From positions 1-5,051 of the forward strand of contig PXTR01000088.1 of NCBI GenBank assembly GCA_003023245.1: DNA of 5,051 bases, read 5' to 3'. The notes below the pieces were generated by a model. That model was not told where the DNA came from, did not search any database, and saw nothing but the letters and a program-made list of their open reading frames with translations. The position numbers and the translations under genes are program-made. Within the stretch, counting starts at the first letter, position 1; every line of letters begins with the position of its first letter. Positions 1 to 5,051 of this stretch are shown here, in pieces. Origin of the DNA: Bacteroidetes bacterium QS_8_68_15 (GTDB taxonomy: Bacteria; Bacteroidota; Rhodothermia; Rhodothermales; Salinibacteraceae).

Positions 1-879
1 GCTCGGCAGGACGCTGCCGGCCGCCTGTGCGCGCATCGAGTCGCGCAGCAGCAGCGGCAGGTGCTCCTCGAAGTAGCGCGCCTGCGAGGCCGGCGAGTGC
101 GGCGCGCGCAACCCGTCATCACTCGGGTCCACCCACGTCCCCAGCGCCCCGATGCCGGCGCGTACCGAGTCGGCGGGCACGGTCGTGGTGTCGGTGCGCG
201 CCTGCTGCCAGCGGCGCAGCAGCGCCTGCGGGTCCTCGCGGTTGAGCGCATCGAGCAAGGTGAGATTCGCCGCGCCGGTGCAGCGGTCGTGTTCGATGAA
301 GGGCGTCTCGTAGTAGGTGCGCACGCCGGACGGCCCCTGCTCCTCGGCGCGCTCGGACAGTTCGGCGAGCGCTTCGCACACGCGCGGCACGCTCGTGTCG
401 CTGCGGCTGAGGAGACCGAAGTGACGGGCCGACGGGTGGCGACGCGCGGCGAGCAGGGCGCGCTCCAGTTCCCAGCCCAGGTCCGGCAGCGCCTCGTCGA
501 GTTCGCCCGCCGACAGGTAGGCCGCCGGGAGGTCTTGAAAGAGACGCAGGCGCAGCGTGTCGGCGGCGTCGAGCAGCGCCTCGCGGCGAATCAGCGGGGT
601 GCGCACCGCCTCGACGCCGGCCTTCCGCATCCGCCGAAGCGCACGCACGGCCTGCGCCTCGTCGGCGGGCGGGTGCCACACGACCCCGCGCAGGGGCCGA
701 TCCCCCGGCGGAGCGTCGAACTCGGGCGGCGGGCCGGCGGGCGCTTGTCGCGTGGTGTCGGCGGCGGCGGGCGCTTGTCGCGTGGTGTCGGCGGCAGCGG
801 GCGCTTGTCGCGTGGTGTCGGCGGCAGCGGGCGCCAGCACCGAAAGCAGCAACACCGGGAGCAGACGAAGCGGGCGCAT
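1..879 (-). CDS. Exported GH2-like TIM-barrel protein, N-terminal part (runs off left edge)
   Basis: This is a partial gene: 293 codons are present without a stop, and the 3' end lies beyond position 1. The protein opens with a Sec signal peptide (residues 1-20, MRPLRLLPVLLLSVLAPAAA). Three exact copies of APAAADTTRQ (16-45) follow, then a Pro-rich linker (46-62). From residue 63 the pattern resembles the TIM barrel of glycoside hydrolase family 2: LRGVVWHPP, a helix, AGVEAVRTP (87-95), LLDAADTLRLRLFQDLP (102-118), RRHPSARHFGLL (146-157), and QARYFEEHLPLLL near 266-278. In GH2 enzymes the His-Pro-Ser strand normally leads to Gly-Asn-Glu with the acid/base Glu; here it reads GLLSRSD, so that residue seems absent. 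It may be a non-catalytic or diverged barrel. The family call is inference from motif order; that the frame is coding is much surer. The start is the ATG at 879-877, which places the signal peptide at the N-terminus. No Shine-Dalgarno precedes it. It is divergent from the beta-barrel gene. Confidence 0.75.
   Translation of the reverse strand, partial: MRPLRLLPVLLLSVLAPAAADTTRQAPAAADTTRQAPAAADTTRQAPAGPPPEFDAPPGDRPLRGVVWHPPADEAQAVRALRRMRKAGVEAVRTPLIRREALLDAADTLRLRLFQDLPAAYLSAGELDEALPDLGWELERALLAARRHPSARHFGLLSRSDTSVPRVCEALAELSERAEEQGPSGVRTYYETPFIEHDRCTGAANLTLLDALNREDPQALLRRWQQARTDTTTVPADSVRAGIGALGTWVDPSDDGLRAPHSPASQARYFEEHLPLLLRDSMRAQAAGSVLPS
741..830. repeat. 30-bp tandem repeat, three copies, in frame
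   Basis: Three head-to-tail 30-bp units occupy 741-770, 771-800 and 801-830. They are identical except for one base: the first has g at 766 where the other two have a. A partial unit (gcgc) follows at 831-834. On the minus strand the units encode APAAADTTRQ three times. Because 30 bp is ten codons, gain or loss of copies would not change the reading frame. The repeat begins inside the end of the signal peptide, so each unit carries an Ala-x-Ala type cleavage motif. Confidence 0.95.
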
Positions 880-1212
880 GAGCGAGCGAGGCGCGAGCAA
901 AGTGACCAGTATCGGCGACAGGGAAACCGCAGCGGCGTCAACGGCATGATACGAAAGAACGCCCGACGGTGCGAACCGTTTTCGCCCGTCTTCCGCTGCG
1001 ACGGGGCTCGTTTCCTCCCTCGCTATTACGCACGTGTCACGATTGGCCGGCGCTCCGTGTGCACGCGGCGTTTCTCGGTTGGAGCGCCCGCCGCTGGCTT
1101 TTTGTTTGCGAAGCCCCCGCATGGGGCGACCGGCCGCCGAAGCGCCGACGAACCCGTCGAAGCGACCGGGCGTCCTTCCGCTGCATTTTTCCATCAACGG
1201 CTTTCCACTGCA
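880..1212. other. Divergent intergenic region (333 bp)
   Basis: This gap separates two divergent starts, so it should hold promoters for both, but none is convincing. For the leftward gene, a minus-strand TTGACG (936-941) lies too far from GATACT (908-913) for sigma-70, and TCACTTTG (898-905) is a one-mismatch fit to the Bacteroidota TAnnTTTG element. For the rightward gene nothing clear is seen. An 8-bp perfect inverted repeat, GGCGCTCC (1049-1056) with GGAGCGCC (1081-1088), has a 24-nt loop. A small hairpin, GGCTT (1096-1100) with AAGCC (1111-1115), follows within T-rich sequence. No Shine-Dalgarno precedes the ATG at 1213. Long open frames crossing this gap on the plus strand are not supported as coding. 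Confidence 0.6.
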
Positions 1213-1806
1213 ATGAAGACGTTTTTCTCTTCCTCACGGACCCTGTTTCCCCCCGCTCTGCTCGCTGTGCTGCTGGCCGCCGCCGCTCCGCAACAGCAGG
1301 CGCGCGCCCAGGCGCAGATCGAACTCGGCCCGCGCGTAGGCTACGAAATCGAACAGCTCAACGAGCTATCGGTCGGCGCGGACTTGCGGGCGAGTACCGC
1401 CGCGCTGCCCTTTCAGATCAACGGAACGTTCGACTACTACTTCGCCAGCGAGGAGTTCGACGCCAGCGACTTCGACGACGGCGACGAGCGCGAAAACGCC
1501 TTCATCGGGGCCGAAAGGGTCTTCCGCTTCACGGCCAACGCGCTCTACGAAGCGGGTCTCGACAATCAATACTTCACGCCCTACTTCGGCCCCGGCCTCT
1601 CGGTCACGCGCATTTCCTACGTGGACGAGTCCGTGGATGTATTCGGCGACGACAGCACCACCGACCTGGGCCTCAACGCCGTCGGCGGGGCGGAATTCGG
1701 CCTCGGCGGACTCCGGCCCTTCGTGCAGGCCGAGTTCGTGTTGCTTGGCGACGCCGAACCCGTGCAGCTGACTGCCGGGCTGCTCTTCAACGTCGGCGGG
1801 AGCTGA
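1213..1806 (+). CDS. Small outer-membrane beta-barrel protein
   Basis: This 197-aa protein has a Sec signal peptide (MKTFFSSSRTLFPPALLAVL then LAAAAPQQQARAQA), probably cleaved after residue 32 or 34. The mature part is a series of amphipathic strands with alternating small/polar and hydrophobic or aromatic residues, at about 37-49, 51-60, 65-76, 102-113, 121-133, 151-163, 166-177 and 183-193. Eight strands suit an OmpA/OmpX-like porin-family barrel in the outer membrane. Loops are acidic, especially 79-94 (SEEFDASDFDDGDEREN region) and 137-151. The chain ends GLLFNVGGS, so the usual terminal aromatic lies four residues inside. I chose the ATG at 1213 because it places the signal peptide at the N-terminus; upstream in-frame sequence reads as Arg-rich non-coding translation. 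No function beyond barrel architecture can be assigned. A strong terminator follows 57 bp downstream, so it is probably monocistronic. Confidence 0.88.
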   Translation: MKTFFSSSRTLFPPALLAVLLAAAAPQQQARAQAQIELGPRVGYEIEQLNELSVGADLRASTAALPFQINGTFDYYFASEEFDASDFDDGDERENAFIGAERVFRFTANALYEAGLDNQYFTPYFGPGLSVTRISYVDESVDVFGDDSTTDLGLNAVGGAEFGLGGLRPFVQAEFVLLGDAEPVQLTAGLLFNVGGS

Positions 1807-1863
1807 TCGCTTTGCGCGCGAGTCGAGCGGGAACGCCGCTCTGACGGAAACGCTCGCTCGAAC

Positions 1864-1900
1864 GCCTCGCTGCCGGTCGGCGGCGGGGCTTTTTTATTTT
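1864..1900 (+). terminator. Intrinsic terminator of the beta-barrel gene
   Basis: GCCTCGCTGCC (1864-1874) pairs with GGCGGCGGGGC (1879-1889) around a GGTC loop, giving an 11-bp stem with two G-U pairs. It is followed at once by TTTTTTATTTT (1890-1900). This is the strongest rho-independent terminator in the window. It isolates the beta-barrel gene from the lipoprotein unit. Confidence 0.93.
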
Positions 1901-1936
1901 CACATGTTCGCTCGCGCGGCACGCAACTCGCCGGGT

Positions 1937-1967
1937 TTTGGTTTGGCTCACGAATTTGCTATACTTG
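1937..1967 (+). promoter_or_regulatory. Promoter of the lipoprotein unit
   Basis: TATACTTG at 1960-1967 contains TATACT, a 5/6 match to the sigma-70 -10 box, and is also a 7/8 match to the Bacteroidota -7 element TAnnTTTG. TTTG at 1937-1940 lies 19 nt upstream, the usual distance for the Bacteroidota -33 element; TTGGTT (1938-1943) is a weaker sigma-70 -35 alternative with a 16-bp spacer. The site sits in a locally AT-rich patch 37 bp after the terminator. It predicts a 5' leader of roughly 90 nt before the ATG at 2065. Confidence 0.65.
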
Positions 1968-2064
1968 GAAGTGTGCATAGCGAAAGCGTTGGGCTGGAGG
2001 GGCCTTCCCGCGCCTCGAACGCTTTCCCGTCTTCTCGCTCTCTTTGCGCCTCCTCGTTCGCCTC

Positions 2065-2406
2065 ATGACAGCCCGAAGTCGCCTCTGTCTGCTTGTCGCT
2101 TTGCTTTTGCCCGTCGCCCTTTCGACCGGCGGCTGCCTTGCCTCCGCCCAGTCGCCCGTCACCGGCAGCCTCTTCACGGACGCGCGGGGGCCCGTGGCAG
2201 CTACCGCCAACGCTACCTCGCCGGAGTCCCCAAAAACAGGACGAGCCGAAGCCGTCTCGGTCCTCGGGCTGATCGGGACCGGTGACGCGAGCATCGAAGC
2301 GGCCATGGACGACGGCGACATCTCGGAAGTGCACTACGTCGATTACAAATCGGAAAACATCCTGGGCATCTACGCGACGTACACGGTGGTCGTACACGGA
2401 GAATGA
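2065..2406 (+). CDS. TRL-like family lipoprotein, first copy
   Basis: This 113-aa protein has a lipoprotein-type signal: MTARSR, a hydrophobic stretch LCLLVALLLPVALS, then TGGC with the candidate acylated Cys at 24. The -3 residue is Thr, so the lipobox is imperfect. The mature part matches what I recall of the TRL-like family (named for a tRNA-associated locus protein; function unknown): GSLFTDARGPVAAT (34-47), VLGLIGTGDASIEAA (66-80), VDYKSENILGIYATYTVVV (92-110). A linker of about 20 residues (48-67) is the variable part. The predicted location is envelope-anchored. The start is the ATG at 2065; an in-frame TTG at 2044 would add seven residues without improving the signal. No Shine-Dalgarno is present. 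The gene follows a good promoter and lies 86 bp upstream of a close paralogue, with which it is probably co-transcribed. No tRNA gene is present in the window despite the family name. Confidence 0.85.
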   Translation: MTARSRLCLLVALLLPVALSTGGCLASAQSPVTGSLFTDARGPVAATANATSPESPKTGRAEAVSVLGLIGTGDASIEAAMDDGDISEVHYVDYKSENILGIYATYTVVVHGE

Positions 2407-2492
2407 GCGAGCGCGGCCGCACCGCGACCCGGTTCACGTTGCGATCCGCTTCGCGTCATGTGTTTTCGTCTTTCGGAGTCCCCCTATCGCTC

Positions 2493-2897
2493 ATGCGACT
2501 TCGCCCGGCCGGCTCCTTTCGCCTGATGTTGCTTCTGGTCGCCGGGTTGTCGGCGAGCGGCTGCGCCTCCACGAGCGGGAACGTGAGCGTCGAGGTCAAC
2601 CCGTATGCCTACGCCGCCTCCAGCAGTACGCCGGCCCAGACGCCCGTTCAGGGCGTGCTCTACACGGACGCGCGCGGCCCCGTCGCCGTCACGGCCGACA
2701 CGACAGCCGCTCTCGACGACCTCGACGAGGGCGAAGCCAGCGCGGAATCGATTCTCGGTCTGGTAGGCACCGGCGACGCGAGCATCGAAGCGGCGATGGA
2801 CGACGGCGACCTTTCCCGGATCCACTACGTCGACTACGAAACCGAAAACTATCTGGGGATCTACGCCAAGTTCACGGTAGTCGTCTACGGGGAGTAG
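2493..2897 (+). CDS. TRL-like family lipoprotein, second (paralogous) copy
   Basis: This 134-aa paralogue of the preceding gene has the signal MRLRPAGSFRLMLLLVAGLS followed by ASGC, with Cys at 24, the same residue number as in the first copy. It carries about 25 extra residues after the Cys (NVSVEVNPYAYAASSSTPAQ region) before the shared domain begins at VQGVLYTDARGPVAVT (about 52-67). ILGLVGTGDASIEAAMDDGD (87-106) and LGIYAKFTVVVYGE (121-134) follow. By hand count about 55 of 82 aligned domain residues match the first copy, and TGDASIEAAMDDGD is identical, with 40 of 42 bases the same. I chose the ATG at 2493 because it starts a proper signal peptide. An earlier ATG at 2403, overlapping the stop of the first copy, would add 30 residues that do not look like a signal. 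No terminator separates the two copies. Function is unknown; an envelope lipoprotein is inferred. Confidence 0.85.
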   Translation: MRLRPAGSFRLMLLLVAGLSASGCASTSGNVSVEVNPYAYAASSSTPAQTPVQGVLYTDARGPVAVTADTTAALDDLDEGEASAESILGLVGTGDASIEAAMDDGDLSRIHYVDYETENYLGIYAKFTVVVYGE

Positions 2898-3048
2898 CTG
2901 CTTTCGAAACCCCTGCTCCTCTCGGCGGTCGAACGTCGTGCGCACTTGCTGATCCGACGGGAACCGCGCGCGGCATCCCGCCCGCCGCCGCTCCCGGGCG
3001 CGTGCGCTCCGCTCTGTCCGCTTTTCGTACCGAGACCGCCTCTTCGCC

Positions 3049-3591
3049 GTGGGCTTGTGGTCCTTTCTGAAGCGTTCCGTTGCCCTCCACGACGATCCGC
3101 CGGCGCCCGAACCCCGAACGAGGACGTACGCGGGGGAAACGGGCCTCGTCGAGATCACCGCGCCCGCCGCGCCGGGATGCCCGCCGTCCGCTGAAGAGCA
3201 GGCGCACCACCGGTTCCTCACGGCCAACTGGCCCAGGTTGGCCGCCGCGGCCTACGCCGGCTTCCGGCGCCACGGCATCGGAATGGTCGTGATTGAGAAA
3301 CGCCCGCGCGAGACGCCGGCTGTGATCGACGCCTTCGAGCCGCACGACCTCGCCTACGCCACCGGCATGGGCATGTGGACGCAGCGTCCGCCTCACAGCA
3401 GCGCCCCCGACTGGCTCGACGAGCAGTTTCAGACCTACGAACCGCTCGAAGCCGGCCTCTTTCTGTTTCGCTCCGGCGCAGACGCCGACCGCCCCCCGGA
3501 CGCGCCCCACCGGCCGCCGCGCCCGTACCACGCCGCCGGCACGCCCGCCCCGCCCGACGCGCTCGATCAGGCCCGCGCGCCGTTCAACTAA
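3049..3591 (+). CDS. Unrecognised 180-aa protein
   Basis: I do not recognise this family. The protein starts at a GTG as MGLWSFLKRSVALHDD, a typical cytoplasmic-protein opening, with no signal peptide or membrane helix. A Pro/Arg-rich linker (17-48) precedes a more ordered core (about 50-142) with FLTANWPRLAAAAYAGFRRHGIGMVVIEKRP (56-86), a predicted helix running into a beta strand. VIDAFEPHDLAYATGMGMW (92-110) and WLDEQFQTYEPLEAGLFLFR (122-141) follow. The tail (142-180) is Pro/Ala-rich and probably disordered. Third-position GC bias and the coherent core support coding. No Shine-Dalgarno is seen. It lies 151 bp after the second lipoprotein on the same strand with no terminator between, so read-through transcription is possible but not shown. 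Confidence 0.75.
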   Translation: MGLWSFLKRSVALHDDPPAPEPRTRTYAGETGLVEITAPAAPGCPPSAEEQAHHRFLTANWPRLAAAAYAGFRRHGIGMVVIEKRPRETPAVIDAFEPHDLAYATGMGMWTQRPPHSSAPDWLDEQFQTYEPLEAGLFLFRSGADADRPPDAPHRPPRPYHAAGTPAPPDALDQARAPFN

Positions 3592-3659
3592 GGAATGCGG
3601 TGCAGATAACTGCGATGATCGTCTGGCCGCTTCCAAAAGGTATCAAGCTTTCAGAGACG

Positions 3660-3687
3660 AAACGTATTGCGTAAAACGTATTGCGTG
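3660..3687. repeat. 14-bp tandem direct repeat between convergent genes
   Basis: AAACGTATTGCGTA (3660-3673) is followed immediately by AAACGTATTGCGTG (3674-3687), with 13 of 14 bases identical. The unit is much more AT-rich than its surroundings. It lies in the 262-bp gap (3592-3853) between the ends of two convergent genes, where a promoter operator is not expected. An inverted partial copy, TACGCAA, occurs at 3750-3756. The rest of the gap holds only a short hairpin, TTCGGA (3815-3820) with TCCGAA (3828-3833), with no T-run. No intrinsic terminator for either gene is obvious. Confidence 0.85.
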
Positions 3688-3853
3688 ATGCAGCTTCAAG
3701 GCAAACGTGGTGAGTCGGCGCCGACCGCCAATCACAGAGCAGCACGAAGTACGCAAATGGCTGAGAGCTTTCGCCTCAGTTGATTGCGCCGGCTCTCGAA
3801 CGCGCGGCCCATGCTTCGGACCGAAAATCCGAAACCCTCACCCCGAACCGTTT

Positions 3854-4093
3854 TCACTCCTCTTCCGCCAGTCGCTCTTGCAACTGCGCGCTTTCCTCTT
3901 CGGTGGCGGGGCGCACGATGGCGATGGCCCGTTGCTGAAGGCTCTCGCGCAAAACCGGGTCGCGCACCTCCTCGGCGGTGATGAGCGCTTCCTCGCCCGG
4001 CCCGATGTGCAAGATGCGCGTCGCCATCGAGACGCGCACCGATTGGTCGTCGGTGTTTTTGATGAGCATGCCGCGTCGATCTCGGTCGGCCAT
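3854..4093 (-). CDS. Small acidic protein (79 aa), family not recognised
   Basis: The protein begins MADRDRRGMLIKNTDDQSVR and continues through RILHIGPGEEALITAEEVRD to RPATEEESAQLQERLAEEE. The N-terminal half (9-39) looks like short beta strands with a Pro-Gly-Glu turn at 32-34. The second half is helical and strongly acidic. No signal peptide, membrane helix or Cys is present, so it is probably a small soluble cytoplasmic protein. I cannot assign a function. The start is fixed by the ATG at 4093-4091, five bases after a perfect GGAGG; an upstream in-frame extension to 4372 would overlap comF and reads as non-coding. It is divergent from comF with 161 bp between the two starts. Confidence 0.82.
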   Translation of the reverse strand: MADRDRRGMLIKNTDDQSVRVSMATRILHIGPGEEALITAEEVRDPVLRESLQQRAIAIVRPATEEESAQLQERLAEEE

Positions 4094-4098
4094 AGCAT

Positions 4099-4103
4099 CC
4101 TCC
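4099..4103 (-). promoter_or_regulatory. Shine-Dalgarno GGAGG of the small acidic gene
   Basis: On the minus strand GGAGG is followed by ATGCT and then the ATG, a five-base spacing. It is the only convincing ribosome binding site among the six starts in this window, and it decides the start of the 79-aa gene. Confidence 0.85.
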
Positions 4104-4146
4104 GGGGGAAAGTGCTGGGAGTGCGGAGTTGCGCGCCCGCCTGCTT

Positions 4147-4177
4147 CAAAGGATACAACACACCACGCTGTCTTAAA
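4147..4177 (-). promoter_or_regulatory. Candidate promoter of the small acidic gene
   Basis: On the minus strand TTTAAG (4177-4172) is separated by 16 bases from TATCCT (4155-4150), which runs into TATCCTTTG (4155-4147). This is a moderate sigma-70-like -10 and a loose relative of the Bacteroidota TAnnTTTG element with one extra base. It would give a leader of about 50 nt. The patch is less GC-rich than its flanks. The call is weak because the -35 matches only about half the consensus. Confidence 0.4.
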
Positions 4178-4254
4178 GCCCCGAAGCGCCGATAGCGGGT
4201 CTCGGCCGGCGCTTTCACAGGATTCTCGAATAGACGAACGGGTTCTCTCCCGCT

Positions 4255-5001
4255 GTGCTTTTGGCCGTCTCCGCTCTGCGCAACCGACTGACGCGCCTCG
4301 GGCGCCGGGTGAGCTGGGGCCTCCAAGACGTGCTCTACCCGCCGCGCTGCCTCGGCTGCGGGGCGCGCACACCGGGCGACGGCGAAGCGGAAGCGCCGCT
4401 GTGCGCCTCCTGCCTCGCCGGCATCGAGCGCGCCCGACCGGCGGCGGTGCAGCAGCGCCTCAGCGAGCTGCCGGAAGCTGCGGGCGTCTTCGCAAGCGCC
4501 TTTGCGCTCTGGCGATTCGACCCCGACGGCGTACTTCAGGCCCTCCAGCACGCGCTCAAATACCAGAATCGCCCGCGCTACGGGGACGCGGCGGGACGGT
4601 GGATGGGCGACGCCCTGCGCGCGGAGCGTCCGCACGGCGGGAGCGCGCTCGCGGCGGTCGTGCCCGTGCCGCTGCACCGCACGCGCCGGCTGGAACGCGG
4701 GTACAACCAGAGCGCCCAGCTGGCGCGCGGCGTCGCCGAACGCCTCGACGTCCCCGTTCGCCCCGATGCCCTCGCACGCCTCCGCCCGACCCGCTCGCAG
4801 ACGCATCTCCCGCGCCGCGCGCGGTGGCAAAACGTCGCCGGCGCCTTCGCCTCCTCGCCCAACCCGCCGCTGACCGGCCCCGCTCTGCTCATCGACGACG
4901 TGCTGACGACCGGCGCCACGGCGACGGCCGCCGCGCAGGCGCTGCGGCGCAATGGCATCGCCCCGGAGGTTCACCTCGCCACCCTGGCGCTGGCCGCGTG
5001 A
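4255..5001 (+). CDS. comF: ComF family protein (phosphoribosyltransferase-like, competence)
   Basis: This complete 248-aa protein has the normal ComF/ComFC architecture. An N-terminal zinc-finger-like unit has Cys32-x2-Cys35 (PPRCLGCG) and Cys50-x2-Cys53 (LCASC). A type I phosphoribosyltransferase fold follows with ALKYQNRPRYGD (100-111), VVPVPLHRTRRLERGYNQSA (135-154), the RPTRSQTHLPRRARWQNVAGAF segment (177-198) and the PRPP-binding loop LLIDDVLTTGATATA (211-225). ComF proteins are needed for DNA uptake in naturally transformable bacteria, acting in the cytoplasm on incoming single-stranded DNA; homologues also occur in species not known to be competent. All family motifs are intact. The start is a GTG without Shine-Dalgarno; GTG at 4309 is a possible shorter start that keeps the zinc finger. 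It is divergent from the 79-aa gene. No other competence gene is in the window. Confidence 0.95.
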   Translation: MLLAVSALRNRLTRLGRRVSWGLQDVLYPPRCLGCGARTPGDGEAEAPLCASCLAGIERARPAAVQQRLSELPEAAGVFASAFALWRFDPDGVLQALQHALKYQNRPRYGDAAGRWMGDALRAERPHGGSALAAVVPVPLHRTRRLERGYNQSAQLARGVAERLDVPVRPDALARLRPTRSQTHLPRRARWQNVAGAFASSPNPPLTGPALLIDDVLTTGATATAAAQALRRNGIAPEVHLATLALAA

Positions 5002-5051
5002 GCTCCCCAAGCCGCTCGACATAGGCGCCCTCAATGCGAATGACTGACGCG

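Noticed and set aside
741..830. CRISPR-like array
   Set aside because: The units are contiguous without spacers and encode an in-frame peptide repeat, so this is a coding tandem repeat.
61..1212. Long plus-strand open frame extending the beta-barrel gene upstream by 384 codons
   Set aside because: The translation is Arg/Gly-rich low-complexity, lies antisense to a well-supported minus-strand coding frame, and would bury the signal peptide in mid-protein.
2403..2492. Upstream ATG overlapping the stop of the first lipoprotein (ATGA) as the start of the second
   Set aside because: It would put 30 polar residues before a complete lipoprotein signal; ATG 2493 gives a normal signal with Cys at 24, matching the paralogue.
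3815..3833. Terminator hairpin for the 79-aa gene
   Set aside because: The stem is only 6 bp and no T-run follows it on either strand.
3592..3853. tRNA or other structured RNA near the TRL-like genes
   Set aside because: I looked because of the family name, but found no T-arm/anticodon arrangement or CCA end; only short hairpins are present.
3838..5034. 398-codon minus-strand open frame covering comF and the 79-aa gene
   Set aside because: It is the complement of the well-supported comF gene and an out-of-frame reading of the 79-aa gene; its Arg-rich composition is typical of antisense frames in GC-rich DNA.
5034..5051. Possible start of another plus-strand gene (ATG at 5034 or 5040)
   Set aside because: Only four to six codons are visible, with no Shine-Dalgarno; it cannot be distinguished from chance.

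Overview
The window is a GC-rich bacterial chromosomal segment with small, mostly envelope-directed genes. Several features suggest a high-GC member of the Bacteroidota/Rhodothermota side of the tree, although the sequence alone cannot settle this. Most starts have no Shine-Dalgarno sequence. The clearest promoter fits the TTTG / TAnnTTTG layout known from Bacteroidota about as well as sigma-70. The exported proteins have acidic mature regions. No mobile element, phage gene, CRISPR array, tRNA or rRNA is visible.

Layout. (1) Positions 1-879, minus strand: the N-terminal 293 codons of an exported protein that runs off the left edge. It has a signal peptide, three perfect 10-residue repeats, and then what looks like a glycoside-hydrolase-2-like TIM barrel whose expected catalytic Asn-Glu appears to be missing. 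(2) Positions 880-1212: a 333-bp divergent intergenic region with a long inverted repeat. (3) Positions 1213-1806, plus strand: a small outer-membrane beta-barrel protein with about eight predicted strands, closed by a strong intrinsic terminator at 1864-1900. (4) A promoter at 1937-1967 then starts a new unit containing two tandem paralogous lipoproteins (2065-2406 and 2493-2897) of the TRL-like family. An unrecognised 180-aa protein (3049-3591) follows and may be co-transcribed. (5) Positions 3592-3853: a gap between converging genes that holds a 14-bp tandem direct repeat. (6) Positions 3854-4093, minus strand: a 79-aa acidic protein with the only good Shine-Dalgarno in the window. (7) Positions 4255-5001, plus strand, divergent from it: a complete ComF-family phosphoribosyltransferase-like protein.

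The genes do not form one obvious pathway. The left three quarters is dominated by exported or envelope proteins (GH2-like barrel protein, beta-barrel, two lipoproteins). The right end has cytoplasmic proteins, of which only ComF has a known family role, in natural transformation. The points most worth following are the tandem TRL-like lipoprotein pair, the repeat that multiplies the signal-peptidase site, the apparently catalytically degenerate barrel and the unrecognised 180-aa protein. I did not find evidence for a defence system or other complete novel system.
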